A stretch of 64,000 nt of DNA from Todiramphus chloris collaris (taxonomy: Eukaryota > Chordata > Aves > Coraciiformes > Alcedinidae). The stretch spans positions 14,493,356 through 14,557,355 of the forward strand of contig JANVCC010000040.1 of NCBI GenBank assembly GCA_025345505.1, given 5' to 3'. Of the stretch, positions 1-59,600 are shown piece by piece. The notes under the pieces are model-generated. The model saw only the letters and a program-made list of their open reading frames with translations. It ran no database searches and was not told the origin of the DNA. The translations under genes were made by a program, and so were the position numbers. Positions within the stretch are counted from its first letter, which is position 1. Each line of letters opens with the position of its first letter.

Positions 1-3000
1 GAAGCAGTGAGGTCCTTGCAGCTAAGAAAAATCCAGCTAAAACTATGTAGATTTCCATTTTCGTCTTCAAGCTTGCACAGAGTTCTATAGGACCAAATAC
101 TGATGTTTGGAGCTAAATGACTTTAAAAAGAAAAGAATTCTCATTTTTCAGCAAAAGCTTCCACCCTGACCATTTTAGAACCCTCGGATATTGTTTATAG
201 CAGTATTCTGCAAAGTGGTACCCAATAGAAAAATTGTAAGAAACCAACTTTCTGTCCAAGAGAGCTTAGAAAAGAAGACCAAATCCTGCAATCAATTGAT
301 GCAGAGAAATGCCACTCCATTAATTTAATAACAGGCTTCTGCAATCTGCTTTCAGAGCTGAATCTTACACAAACAGCACGGAGGAGATTTAGACAGAGTG
401 ACATAATCTTGGTGTACATTTTGTGCTATCTTTTCCACGTTTTACTATCCTCACCCTATGCAATCACTCCTTCTGCCCTGCCCTGCCTCCCTATCGCAGG
501 ATGCATATGCTGTAGATATTTTCTAGTTAAGTGCCAATGCAGCTAAAATTGAGGAATTCAAAAATTGCTATCTGTATCGCTGTTAAAATAATTTATTCAA
601 CCACTTTGAAGGAAATAGGGCTTTTGTGGTGCTTTCATGATTTAATAAGAGGACTGTAGATTTCATTCCGTCGTATTTCTAGGTGCCAGACATTTTGTAT
701 TTCACTCCAATCCCTGTTGAGCTGCTAACAATTGTCTGCAATCAAAGCGCTCGTGGATGTCTCGCACAACCTTCTACTTCCATTTAAAAAAAAAAAAAAT
801 AAATAAAAAAATCTGTAATTCAATTCAGATTAAAAGACTTTTCTCAATATACATCTAAAATCTTTTGATCCCAAGCTACACAAAAGATTTTTGTTAAAAG
901 ATATAGCGGGTCTTTGACTCATAAAAGTACAGCCTAGGTCATGATATGGGGTGTGTTCTTATCTAAAATGTCTTTAACCCTGGGGGGATGCCATACAGTG
1001 ACTCACAGAATGAACAAGGATGAGCTCCAGCAAATAAAGTCCTACATGAGGAGGTAAACCAATAAGAGACTATTATTTGCCCCTCCCATTTTCCATTGTC
1101 TTGCGACTAAGTGAAATTCATGCTGTCTCGAGTGGTACTTGTTTCCTAAGCAACTTATCACACTTGGTTTCTGTACAATACCGATCATCTCAATTTTTTT
1201 TTTTGAGGGCCAAGAGCAGTATACTCGGCAGGTCATACACCATGGCTTTTGTTGACAGCTTTACTGCTTTAGGTGCTTTTAGATATGCAGTAGTTGAAGC
1301 TGATATGAATCTGCAAATCCCGGAAGATAGTCACTATGCAAAAGTGAATTCCATTGCCCATGAAAGGCAGGACCAAGGTATACCTGCATGAATATTTTTT
1401 TCTGGGTGTGTGATACAACAGGGACCTTTCTGGTGACAAGCTCATTGCTAATGGGATGGTGTGTGGTGGATGGACTGCGACGTAGTAGATCTGAAGACCT
1501 AAAGTGACAAGTGAAACCAAGAGGAAACCTTGTTCAGGAAATTCCTACAAGGGTTGACTATGTTTTGGTTTATTTTACATGAATTTATAGCTTTGCTTGA
1601 GTTGGAAATGGAAATCATGTATCAAAATAAATAATTACTAACTTTCTTCTGTAAATTTCATAGTAAATTCTGACACGTGGAAACAACTCTCATCTGAGTG
1701 TTTCTAATACTGTTCCATCTTATCCAAATGCTCACAAACTCAGGAAACATCACTTTCATAGAACTGTATTGATACCAGACTCTTGAGGTGCAGTGAAAAG
1801 GTATTTTTTTTAATTTCTTTTTTTTTTTCAAGTGGGTTTTTGCCCTTATTACTCACATTACTTGTGATACAGGGCTAATGTTCTTGAATTAGCATAAATC
1901 AGCATTTCTTCTCTCTCTGTTGACTTGAGTGATTGGATCACTTGAGAACCTATTCTGAAATTCTTACTTTACCTGAAAGCTTATTTTGCTTTCCTTAGAC
2001 ATTTACAGCAAACCCTTTGAAAAACATTTTAGAGCAGTTCTCAGCACATGGCCTGAGGTACTGCTTGTAGTGACAGGAATATACTGCTACAGCCAAGGGT
2101 TAAGACAAGCCAAGTATGATGTTGTTCATAGCTCATTTCTTGCTTAGTGTCACGGACCGGTCAGCAAGGATGGTGGGGCATTCATTTAAAGCATTTCAAT
2201 TTCGGGGAGTATTCTCTTGCACTCCTCAAACTTGAAAGCTAAGAATCAAATCAATCTGCAATCGGTATTTAAAATATGACTATCTTTGCGGGCTTCTCCA
2301 CAAGATTATAGTACTTGTAATCTAGCTGAGATTATTTTTAGAGCTGGAAGTGCCATATCCAGCTGGGAACCAGGTTGTTTCCCCATTGTAAGACACCCAA
2401 AATCTTAGCAATCTTCAAACATGTTACATGAGCAGTTCTGCATCTTGCCAATACTGGTCTTCACACCAGTTATTTCCTCTCTTTTTCAATCAAACACACA
2501 GACACAAGTGAGAAAAAGAGGAGAACAATTTCTTTGACAAGTTGCTTAAAATAAATGGGAGACTTTGAAGGTGCCGAGAAATTCTGAACGACGGAGATAG
2601 ACCAGAACCATGTGGTCAGAGAAAAAGTGCTACTGGCAAAAGTGCAAAGCAAAGCGTGAAAAGTATCGTATGACTTTGTACTCTCTCAATATATAATGAT
2701 GGTACCCCTTATCACGTAGACTTGTTTGGGCACGCGGAGCTTCGAACGAGGGTAAGGAAGTGTTACTGATGTCAGATGGTAAGCAAATGTTACCCATGTA
2801 GACATTTACAGCTAGCAAAAACAATGCAGATCATCCCAATCTTTACACTGGCAAAATCCAAGGATATACGTTAATTTTCCTCGCATAATGCACCACGCTA
2901 TCCATGTGTATGGAATTGTTTGAGATGTTCCGTTACTTTGTTCTGGACTAGCCAGACTGAGAGAAGGTTTCACTACACGTGGCACACTGGCACTCTGGGC

Positions 3001-3955
3001 CCAGAATGAGTGTTCCCTGATGAGCAGTGCATACACCAGATCAGAGAACAAATGCTAGGGGTCTTGGCATAGCTTTAAATCTTTGGTTATACTATTGTAG
3101 CATTCTCATAGAAACGTGGTATTTTTTCTGTCCCTGATTTTATGTTGATAAGCAAATCAGAAATTCCTGTCAGTCCAGCACTGAATATTACCAGCCTTCA
3201 CCCTCAGGTGCTTATTGATACCTGGTTTGAATATTCAGACACGGTGAATGAAACATTTCTGGGCTGTAATGGTAATTCATAGCAAAGACTCAGAACCAGC
3301 TCAGAAATCAGGAGTGTCAGACGCAGTCCCAAACTACCACTTGCAAATGAGTTTCACAGTAGAGGATTTAAGTGTTTTACCTTGAGACCTCCTGTTCTTA
3401 TTATATGATTGCAGAAGAAAAAAAAAAGAAAAAATACAGCTGCCTATTATACACCTAAAGTAAAATGATTCACTGTACGGAGGATCCACCATCTTCCTTT
3501 CAGGGCTATATTTCAAGAGGTTTGGCAGGGAAGCAGACTAGCTGTGTGCGAACAGAAAGCTCCACTGGTGAGCAGGGAGTGTGGCTCTGGAATACCAGCT
3601 GAAAAACAGAAAGCTTGGAAATGGGTGTAGGGGTGATGGGGGTGTTGAAACGTTAACAAATTCTTAAACGTTTTTTGACTTAGTTGTTTGGGGGGGGGGG
3701 GGGGGCGTGTGTCTTTTGAATGCTAAAACGAGGCGGTTTATATTTATCTCGCACACAAATTCTTGTCTGTTTCATCTGGGCAAGTGTATTTTCCGTCTGT
3801 GTAATTCCAATTGTTACAAATATGAGAAGGTGGTGAAAATATGGCTTAGTGACTTCCCCCCAGCTTTCCCCCCCCCGGATGTACTTTTAATGGTTTTTTT
3901 TCTTTTTCTGGAAGAGAAAGAAAACCGAACCTAAGCAGATACTTGATCTCCGAGG
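1..3955. other. 5' flank of GABRB2, no gene seen
   Basis: This AT-rich flank has many short A or T runs, for example 787-800, 1195-1204 and 1805-1831, and no recognisable coding exon on either strand. Open frames here are short and show no familiar protein. In vertebrates the divergently transcribed neighbour of GABRB2 is GABRA6, so any gene on this side would be expected on the - strand. No GABRA6 exon is visible. A 16-base G run at 3690-3705 precedes the CpG island. Confidence 0.6.
3690..3705. repeat. G homopolymer (16 bases)
   Basis: An uninterrupted G run follows a T-rich stretch and begins the transition into the GC-rich promoter region. Runs of this length are prone to sequencing and assembly length error. 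Confidence 0.95.
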
Positions 3956-4101
3956 CACAATGTGGTGTTTAAAGCGCTGACGGCGGGGGAAGAGGGGGGC
4001 ACGATCCGTTCGCCGCTCCGGCAGCGCTGCCAGGGCGTTGGGGCGGCAGGACGGTGCAGCCGAGGGCGGGGAGCCGCTCCCTGCCCGCAGGACGCGCAGC
4101 T

Positions 4102-4123
4102 GGGGGGGGGGGGGGGGGGGGGG
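4102..4123. repeat. G homopolymer (22 bases)
   Basis: A run of 22 G lies inside the promoter CpG island. It could form G-quadruplex structures, and its true length is uncertain because such runs are error-prone. Confidence 0.95.
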
Positions 4124-4918
4124 TGTCCCCTGGCCCCGCTTCAGCGGCAGGTGGATGCTGCGGGGGCTTCCCCGCTCTTCAGCGCTCCAGCCAAGGTAGC
4201 TGCCGGTCCCTATTAAATGGCTGCCCGCTTTTCGGGGCTGCCGGCTGTTTGACGGGTTCGCCGTTTGGGTTTTTTTTAGCAGCCCCGCCGTCTCCCGGGG
4301 ACAGCGCTACCCCCGCCGCTCCCCCAGGTGAGGCTCCTTCCCACCCGCATCCCCCCAGCCCTTCCTCCTCTTCTCCCCGGGCAGCTCCCCCGGCCCCGCA
4401 CCCCTCCCGGCTGCTCCCGCCCCCAGGCCAGGGTGTGTGTGGTGTCGGGCTCGGTGGCTCGCAGACCCGGGGCACCCCGCCGGCCCCGGCCGTGAGCGGC
4501 GGTACCGCCGAGCGCGGGAGGCGGCCCGGCCCGGCCCGGGGGCGGTGGGGGCAGGACAGGGGAAGCTCCGTGCGAGCGGGACCGAGCTGTGCCGGGGAGG
4601 GGGCGAGCAAGCGGGCTGGCTGTGCAACACCCTCACCCTTGTCCCTCCCCGCTGCCCACCCCCATCCGCCTGAGGAATTTTTTTATTTCCCCCCCCCCCC
4701 CTTTTTTTTTCTTTTTTTAAATTTTTCTCCTAGATTTTATTATTTTTTTCCTTCCCTCCTCCACCCTCCTGCGGCGAGTTAAACATTTCTATTGTTAATT
4801 GACGCCCCGAGTGTTCCCAATCCCTTCCCCGCGCAGCCCGGGCCGGCCGAGGACGCGAGCACGCCCAGATCCGCTCGGCGAAGCAGCACAGATCCGCGGG
4901 GCCGAGCGGGTATGTGCG

Positions 4919-4955
4919 GGAGGAGGAGGAGGAGGAGGTGGTGGTGGTGGTGGTG
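4919..4955 (+). repeat. GGA then GGT trinucleotide microsatellite
   Basis: About six GGA units are followed by about six GGT units, with no interruption between the two motifs. The tract lies just upstream of the candidate untranslated exon. It has strong G-quadruplex potential on the + strand and is a likely length polymorphism. Confidence 0.9.
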
Positions 4956-5078
4956 TAAAAGGAGCTACGAGCACAACACAGATTTGCGAGGCATGATTTA
5001 ACCCCGGTGTTTGTTGTTTTTCGGGATCTGGGTTTTTTTCCTTCTCTCCTGTCTATTTCTCTTTTTTTTTCTGCTCAG

Positions 5079-5196
5079 GATTTAAATATCACTGAAAGCA
5101 TCCCCACATCAGCTTTCCGCTCGTCTCCGGTTTCTTCCGAGGCACTAATTGGATCACACGCTGCATTTGGAGAGCTTGGGTGTTCTGCCCGCCAAG
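5079..5196 (+). other. GABRB2: Candidate 5' untranslated exon of GABRB2
   Basis: A long pyrimidine tract ending tctgctcag precedes this segment, and GCCAAG/gtaagt follows it, so both splice signals are strong. The 118-bp segment itself is less biased in composition than its surroundings. Beta-subunit genes commonly have an upstream non-coding or alternative first exon, which fits. It could also be the 3' part of a first exon whose start lies upstream in the island. Confirmation needs RNA data. Confidence 0.5.
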
Positions 5197-5757
5197 GTAA
5201 GTGGGCTTACGAACCTTCCCGGGGTCTGGATGGTCACTAAATGGTTGACTGCCTTTCAGGGGGGTATTTTTTCTTCCCCTTTCCCTCCCTCCCTCAGCCC
5301 GGTGGTTAGGCTTAGCTCTACCTGAGGAACTCGCATCCCCCGGGTTAAGCGTCGGTCGGTGTATGGAAAATGTGCCGGCGGGCCCGGCTGTGGGAGCGGG
5401 GCCGCGGGGGCTCCGCGGCCGCGGGGGCTCCGCGCCCGCCCCTCAAGCACCAGCAGATGACCCGGGGGAGGCGGCGGCAGCCGGCGACCCCCGCAGTCCC
5501 CAGTGCCTCTGCCGCTGGAACAGCGCTTGGCAGCGCAGTAAGGAAGGAAACAGCCTAATCCCCCTTTTACAAGAAACTATTCGTCATCATTTTCTTTCTT
5601 TCCTTTTTTTTTTTTTTTTTTATGAGAAAGACTGTAGGCGCCCATCTCCTCTCCTCCCCCACCGCCCGCCCCCGGTGGAAGCGCCGGCTCCTTTGCCCGC
5701 ACCTTGCCTCGCTTCAGGCGGGTCTTTCCAGGGAGCAAAAAGTTAAGCTGCCCCCCC

Positions 5758-5857
5758 NNNNNNNNNNNNNNNNNNNNNNNNNNNNNNNNNNNNNNNNNNN
5801 NNNNNNNNNNNNNNNNNNNNNNNNNNNNNNNNNNNNNNNNNNNNNNNNNNNNNNNNN
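5758..5857. other. Assembly gap of 100 N
   Basis: Exactly 100 undetermined bases are bounded by seven C on the left and four C on the right. The round size is the usual placeholder for a gap of unknown length. The gap lies in intronic or promoter DNA between the candidate untranslated exon and the start-codon exon, so real regulatory sequence may be missing. Confidence 0.98.
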
Positions 5858-6199
5858 CCCCGGCCCTGCCACCATACGCACGCTGTGCATCCCCCTTTGT
5901 AACCTATTCCCCCTCTGTCTAATCCCAGTCCGTCCAGCCCCTGCCCCCAGTTTAAAGTAGGTTGCAAAGCCGCTGTACCCTGCAACTCCTGAAACTTCTC
6001 TCCGATATGTGATTTATATTCTACGCTAACAAAAAGGATAACAAAAATATACACGATCCTCCTGTGGATGACTTTTTCTTTTTTTTTTTTTTTCTTATAG
6101 AAAAAATAATGCATTTCCTTCTTCCCCTTTAATTTTTTTTTTTTTTTTTTTTGGCAAGGAAATTTGCTCCATCTCCAGCAGCAACCACTGCTCCTTTTG

Positions 6200-6259
6200 A
6201 TGTTGTGGTACGCCGTGCGCATGCGCTTCACATTAGAATTACTGCACTGGCCAGAATAA
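6200..6259 (+). other. Upstream ORF before the GABRB2 start codon
   Basis: An ATG at 6200 opens a 19-codon frame with peptide MLWYAVRMRFTLELLHWPE, stopping 50 bases before the main ATG and out of frame with it. It would be present in any transcript that begins or is spliced in upstream of 6200. If translated it could lower main-frame initiation. Its coding status is inference. Confidence 0.35.
6216..6227. promoter_or_regulatory. NRF1-type palindromic site
   Basis: The sequence tgcgcatgcgct contains the 10-bp palindrome gcgcatgcgc, the core of the nuclear respiratory factor 1 motif YGCGCAYGCGCR; only the final base departs from it. NRF1 sites typically lie close to transcription starts, and NRF1 control has been reported for the paralogue GABRB1. 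It lies 83 bases before the start codon. Confidence 0.55.
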
Positions 6260-6309
6260 GTTGGATCTCCTCTTCACTGAAACCCTAAATCATATCAAAA
6301 GCTAAAGGG

Positions 6310-54688
<48,379 letters not shown>

Positions 54689-56346
54689 TAACCTCTTCAT
54701 CATGACTTCACACTAAAATCCATTCTTTGGCTTTTTTTGATGCTGTTCTTTTTATTGTTGTATTCTATATAACTCACAATATTCCAGAAACAATTTTAAC
54801 TTGAATATTCTACGAATGGATACAGAATTTTGTTTTTATTATTTAAATATACATTTTGGAGATAAACTGCCATTTTTAATACAGTTCAGACACTTCTATT
54901 AAGTACAGGTAAGGCTGAAAATACCATTTTAAATACCCATTCTGGATTAAAAAGCAGTTGTAGAACTGCTTCCTCAAAGGAATTGAAATAAGAAATACAA
55001 AATGAGGATTAGAGAAAAAAAGGGAGAAGGCATGCGAATGATGAATCGATAATGTAACTGAATGGTATCTTTTATAAATGTTTTTGATTTAATATTAGAT
55101 TGGGTTTTGTGCCACCCAGATGAATCAGTTTTCTCATTTTCATTAAGATGATGTTTGACCTGAGATGGTTTTCAGTCTGCTGCTGTTATTGTGTGAGATT
55201 GTAGGGAGGGTGGTGACTGGAGAAACCAACAGAAAAACTTCACTCTCAAGAATTTCTGAAACCTGGGGCGGGGGGGAATGTATGTTTAGTAGTGTTTATA
55301 GAAAAAATAATTTCTGAGAAAGTGCTTTTAAATATATTCCTGCAGGAGTTGACTGACAGTGTGGTGTGAGTAGGTAACAAAATAGAAAGAAAGCGTTGTC
55401 TGGCTTAAAAAAAAAAAAAGAAAATGCTGCAAAACTTCCATATAGAATATCTCCTATTTTAATATTGAGAATAATGCATAATAATAATCCTGGGGAAGCT
55501 GATTCTTAAAACTCTTATTAGTGTATTTCTTTCGTTTTGAGTAAGATTTTTCTGTTATCTGCCTCTTAACTGTCAAGAAGGATGCACTTGTAACTACCCA
55601 GCTGTACAGGAAAGTGGCACGGCTTTTATATTTAGCACTGTCACTTGAAGAAACATGGACCATGATGTTCCTATCTAATCAAGATCATCTATTACCCATC
55701 ACCAATCTGGATGCCTTCAGTTTAGTTACTGCACTTTAACAGGCAGGTGTTTCACTTGGATCGAGCAACTATCATCTTTCTTTGTTGATGTTTCTCTTCA
55801 GAGGCTGTTGTGTAGGACGTGGCTACCTACGTTGGAACTCGGACATCTAAAAATGAAGTCTTAAGCTGCCCTAGGAATTCAGGCTTAACACTTCTGGTGT
55901 TTCGTTTCAGTTTTCATACCTGAAATTTTCAGGGTGATACAGTTTAGCCAGTCAGGTGGCTTCTAGCTCTTCAGAAAAAAACATTTCCTTGAGATGGAGA
56001 GAGACAAGATGGGAGATCTTGCCTCTCTGCTGGAGCCAGGCATCAAATGCCTCCTGTCTGGATGATCCCCGGATTCTTGGGGTCTGTCCCACATAGTGAT
56101 TCACCCCAGAAAAAGGGTGTGAAAAGTGCAGAATTGTTTTCTTACTTCATGGTTTTGAGGCACTCCCCTAATGTGCAAGTTGCTGCTTTCATCTTTCCTC
56201 ACAGAACCTAGAACATCTTTCACTTGGTGGAAAAGATGTGGGCTTTCCTTGGCTGCTCAGCTTCCTCTGCATTTCAGGAATAGCATTGCCTTTTATGGCT
56301 GACAGATTATTTTTCTACTTAAAAAGTAAAGCCAGGAAAATAACAG

Positions 56347-56388
56347 GCTACTAAAAGAAATAAAATAGCTACTAAAAGAAATAAAATT
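56347..56388 (+). repeat. Tandem duplication, 21 bp x 2
   Basis: Two copies of a unit beginning gctactaaaagaaataaaat occur at 56347 and 56368, differing only at the last base. Confidence 0.9.
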
Positions 56389-56534
56389 CACAAGCTACAT
56401 CTGTTACCCAGATAGGGTATGTCTTCTTGAAGGATGACCACAGTAGGAAAGCGAAGTTAGGAACAGCAGTCTGGCAATTTTTATGCAAAGAGACCAGGTA
56501 GAGAGTTTTGTTAAAACCTGCAAAAAAGAATATC

Positions 56535-56600
56535 CTTTTTTTGTTGGTTGGGTTTGGGTTTTTTTTGGTTTTTTTTTTGTTCTGGGTTTTTTCTTGCTTT
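56535..56600 (+). repeat. T/G-rich low-complexity tract
   Basis: T runs broken by ggg and gg blocks resemble the larger tract at 41955-42140 in composition and strand. Confidence 0.8.
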
Positions 56601-59600
56601 TGTTTTTTCTAAGCCTGACAGAATATATTTCATTGTCAGCTCTGTAACGCAAGCCAGATATTCTCTTTGTGAACTGTAGAGAAACATTTTGCCATATATA
56701 ACTCAATGAAATTCATTTTGATTTTACAGATTCTGGTCTATGTGCTGGTTATTGTATTTACCTGTTTGCGTTATGTGAGGGTAGTTCAGGCTTTGGCACT
56801 GTGGCTGGGAGCAAGTCTACACTTTTCAATTTAAGACACTGAAACCATCATATTTGTTATTATTTCTCAGAATAAATGATGGCAGGGACATCAGCTTTAA
56901 TCTTTTCACTAATTTTCTTGCTGCTTGTGACAAGTCATTTTCATTCAGATTGCTTAACAATCCATAATTTCTATATTTTAAAATGTTGGTAAACAGTAAG
57001 AGCTCGTAAAAAATTGATCTGCAGAAGAATGAGGGAAAAGATTTTCTTTAGGAAATTAAAAACCATTAATGAAAAATACTTTTGCTAAGGTTTTGTGTTT
57101 TTTGTTTGTTTCCCTGGAGAAACAAGATATTGACGGCTTAAAATTGGCAACTGAAAGCTTGGGTTTCCTTTTTTTTGGTTTGAACAATTCTGATTTTCAC
57201 AATTTTTAAGACTGTGTGTTTTATTAGTATACTTTGATAATGCTTTGCAAAAAATATTTGCATAAAAGTTGGAGTATTTTTTACCAATACTTGCAATCAC
57301 AACGTGGTATTCAAAATGGTTTTAGAATATTTCTGTGTGTTGTTCCAACCGCAGAACCTGTGCACAGCCCAAAGCAAAGGGTATTTAAAAGAATTTATTT
57401 TTTCTAGTGAAACATTTCATGTCAGGAACTAATTTCCTAGTATTCCAGGATACCTAACAGTCTTGTACTTTTAATTAGCAGTTCTTACATCCTTTTCAAG
57501 ACTCAGGAGTTCTCTTGGCGCTGTGAAATGGTGCAAGATGAATGATGTATGTGAATTCTGCTGTTGTTCCCTCGTGCTGAAATGAACTGTGAGCTGGGGC
57601 AGCAGCAAGATGACTGTCACCCTGGACTCCCCCATCCTCATGGCCAAAGATTAGGGTCTGCAGTTGTCATGGGTCCTGCTGCAGCCAGGTATTTGAACAG
57701 CAGAGAGGAGAAGGACACCTCTTGTTTCTTGCAGCAGCAGTATTTTCTGGTGCAACACGAACAGAAACCTGATAGATGAGGACAGGGCAAGAGAAGGTCC
57801 AGCTTTTCACCACAGGATATTCATAAAGTTCATTTTTTTTGTCTAGTACAAGAGTGACTAAATAGCCTCTAGTCCTGGGAGGACTGTCAGATTAAAGCTA
57901 TCAGCTATTATTAGAAACAAAACAGTTATTATTCTTACTTGCATGGAAACGGGGACCTAGCAATGCCAGTTTAATAATAAAAATCTTCCTTTCATCACTT
58001 GTACTAAAACCTGGGGGGTGGTCCTTCAGGATATTTGCTGCATTTAAAAAGATGCACTTCAGAGTGGATATAGTAGATAGGTCACCATATAGCTCTCCCC
58101 CTCAGCTGTAAATTCACACACACTCCATCCTGAACACTGGAGGAAACTTAGCCCTATTTGTTCTTCAAGTGGAGGTAAAATTAAAATAAAAAAATATGGT
58201 TAAGGGATTTTCTCTAGATTTTGTGACATGCAGGTTAAAAAGAAAACATTTCAAGGTACAAGAGTTAATGGGTTTGGATGAAGATTTTTTCTTTGGTCTC
58301 AGTTGTCTACGTTAGTTTGTTTTCTCTAAAACTCTTATCTGTATCCATGTCTGTTTGTAACATATATGTACATCTCAACGTTTTCAACTGTTTGGGTAAG
58401 AATGTGTTGCAAAGGCCCTATTATTATGATTTTGGAGAGAACCATTCTACTTCTAGCTTTATCTTTTCTTGGCCAGTTGGTTAGATTTCTATCTGCCTGT
58501 CTTCAGGATGTAGCCTGTTTCCAAGGGACACTGCAGAGGGGATTGGCAAGGGCAAGAGACAAACCTGAACATCAACAGAGGTCTGTCAGAGTTGGATGAT
58601 TGCCCTCAAAAATCCCTTCTTATATGTCCTAATTATTAACGGTCCATGGACAAATTTTTGTGATGAAATGTAGAAGATCCTTCCCTCCTCCTTAGACCCA
58701 GATGAGTAGGTGTCAGAGTTAAGGTTAGTAAAGTTAAGGTTTCTGGTTTATAGCTTTAAATAGCTTTATGTATTTCATCTGAAATTAATTCAAAGCTCAT
58801 GTGATTTAAAGTGTCCATAGTAGTGATATATTTAATGCCTGATTAGTACTAATTTCCACATATTTTACAAAAAAGAACCCCAACCCTGTGCACTGACTGC
58901 TCTGAACATCACTGCTAGTATTGCTACATTAATTTGCTTCAGCTTATACTTACAGTGGCATATTCTCAGAGATGCATTCTACTGAACTGAGATGCCTTTA
59001 AATATCAGTCTTACATTTTTGCTTTTGCCTCCCTGTACATCTCTATATAAACGTGTCTATAAATGAATATATACATATATACATATGGTTCTGTGGATTC
59101 GGTTTCATTCCCCTTGGTTGCTGTAATCACATTCCTTGAACTGCACGTGATCATCTTAGCAAAATGGGAATGTATAAATGGAACTGCCCCATTCTTTATG
59201 CCCCTAGAGTTTGTAATTTGGATATAGCAAATGGGGATCCCTTAACATTATTCTTTTTGTTTTCCCTAGCAGAACCTATATACAGGCTAGAACTGAGTCG
59301 TGACCAGTTTTTTACAGAGAACATGCCATACTGGTTACTTCCAGGGTTAGAAGGATTTTTAATTCTGGAGGGATAGCTGCCAGCTATTTATGTTTTGGGA
59401 AAATGTGGGGGTTTTTTTCACATTCCAGTTGCAGTATGGTATTTACAGATATGGCAGAACTTTCTTCTGTTTTCATTTTCCCTTTTTTTCATTTTAATTA
59501 AAAAAAAAAAGTTCTATTTCGTATTGTATTCATATTCCATCTGGCAAGAAAATTCTTCTTTGCTGCCAAGACTAGGACATTCAATAGATGATATACTTAA

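Larger units (their letters stand above)
3960..5560. promoter_or_regulatory. GABRB2: CpG island, likely GABRB2 promoter zone
   Basis: The GC content rises sharply and CpG dinucleotides become frequent compared with the flank. Sp1-like GGGCGG or GGGGCGG strings occur, for example near 4045 and 4539. A TATA-like tattaaa lies at 4211-4217. Pyrimidine-rich low-complexity DNA (C and T runs, about 4677-4770) interrupts the island, followed by a second GC-rich part. The CAG/gtgagg at 4327 is a plausible donor of a further untranslated exon. The transcription start cannot be placed from sequence alone. Confidence 0.7.
6101..6309 (+). other. GABRB2: Probable 5' untranslated part of the start-codon exon
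   Basis: Two acceptors could start this exon: cttatag ending at 6100 after a long T tract (strong), and ggcaag ending at 6158 after another T tract (weaker because it is AAG). The segment after 6159 has mixed composition and leads into the start codon. Alternatively, transcription could start within it near the NRF1-like site at 6216. One short upstream ORF falls in the shared part. Confidence 0.45.

Noticed and set aside
1-3955. First exons of the divergent neighbour GABRA6 on the - strand
   Set aside because: No receptor-like peptide or signal peptide was recognised; the frames are short and unfamiliar.
4054-4782. Long open frames through the promoter CpG island
   Set aside because: They are rich in Pro, Gly, Ala, Arg and Ser because of GC content and run through G and C homopolymers; stops are rare in such DNA.
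3960-5560. RE1/NRSE neuronal silencer site in the promoter
   Set aside because: Only loose partial matches to the 21-bp motif were seen; none close enough to report.
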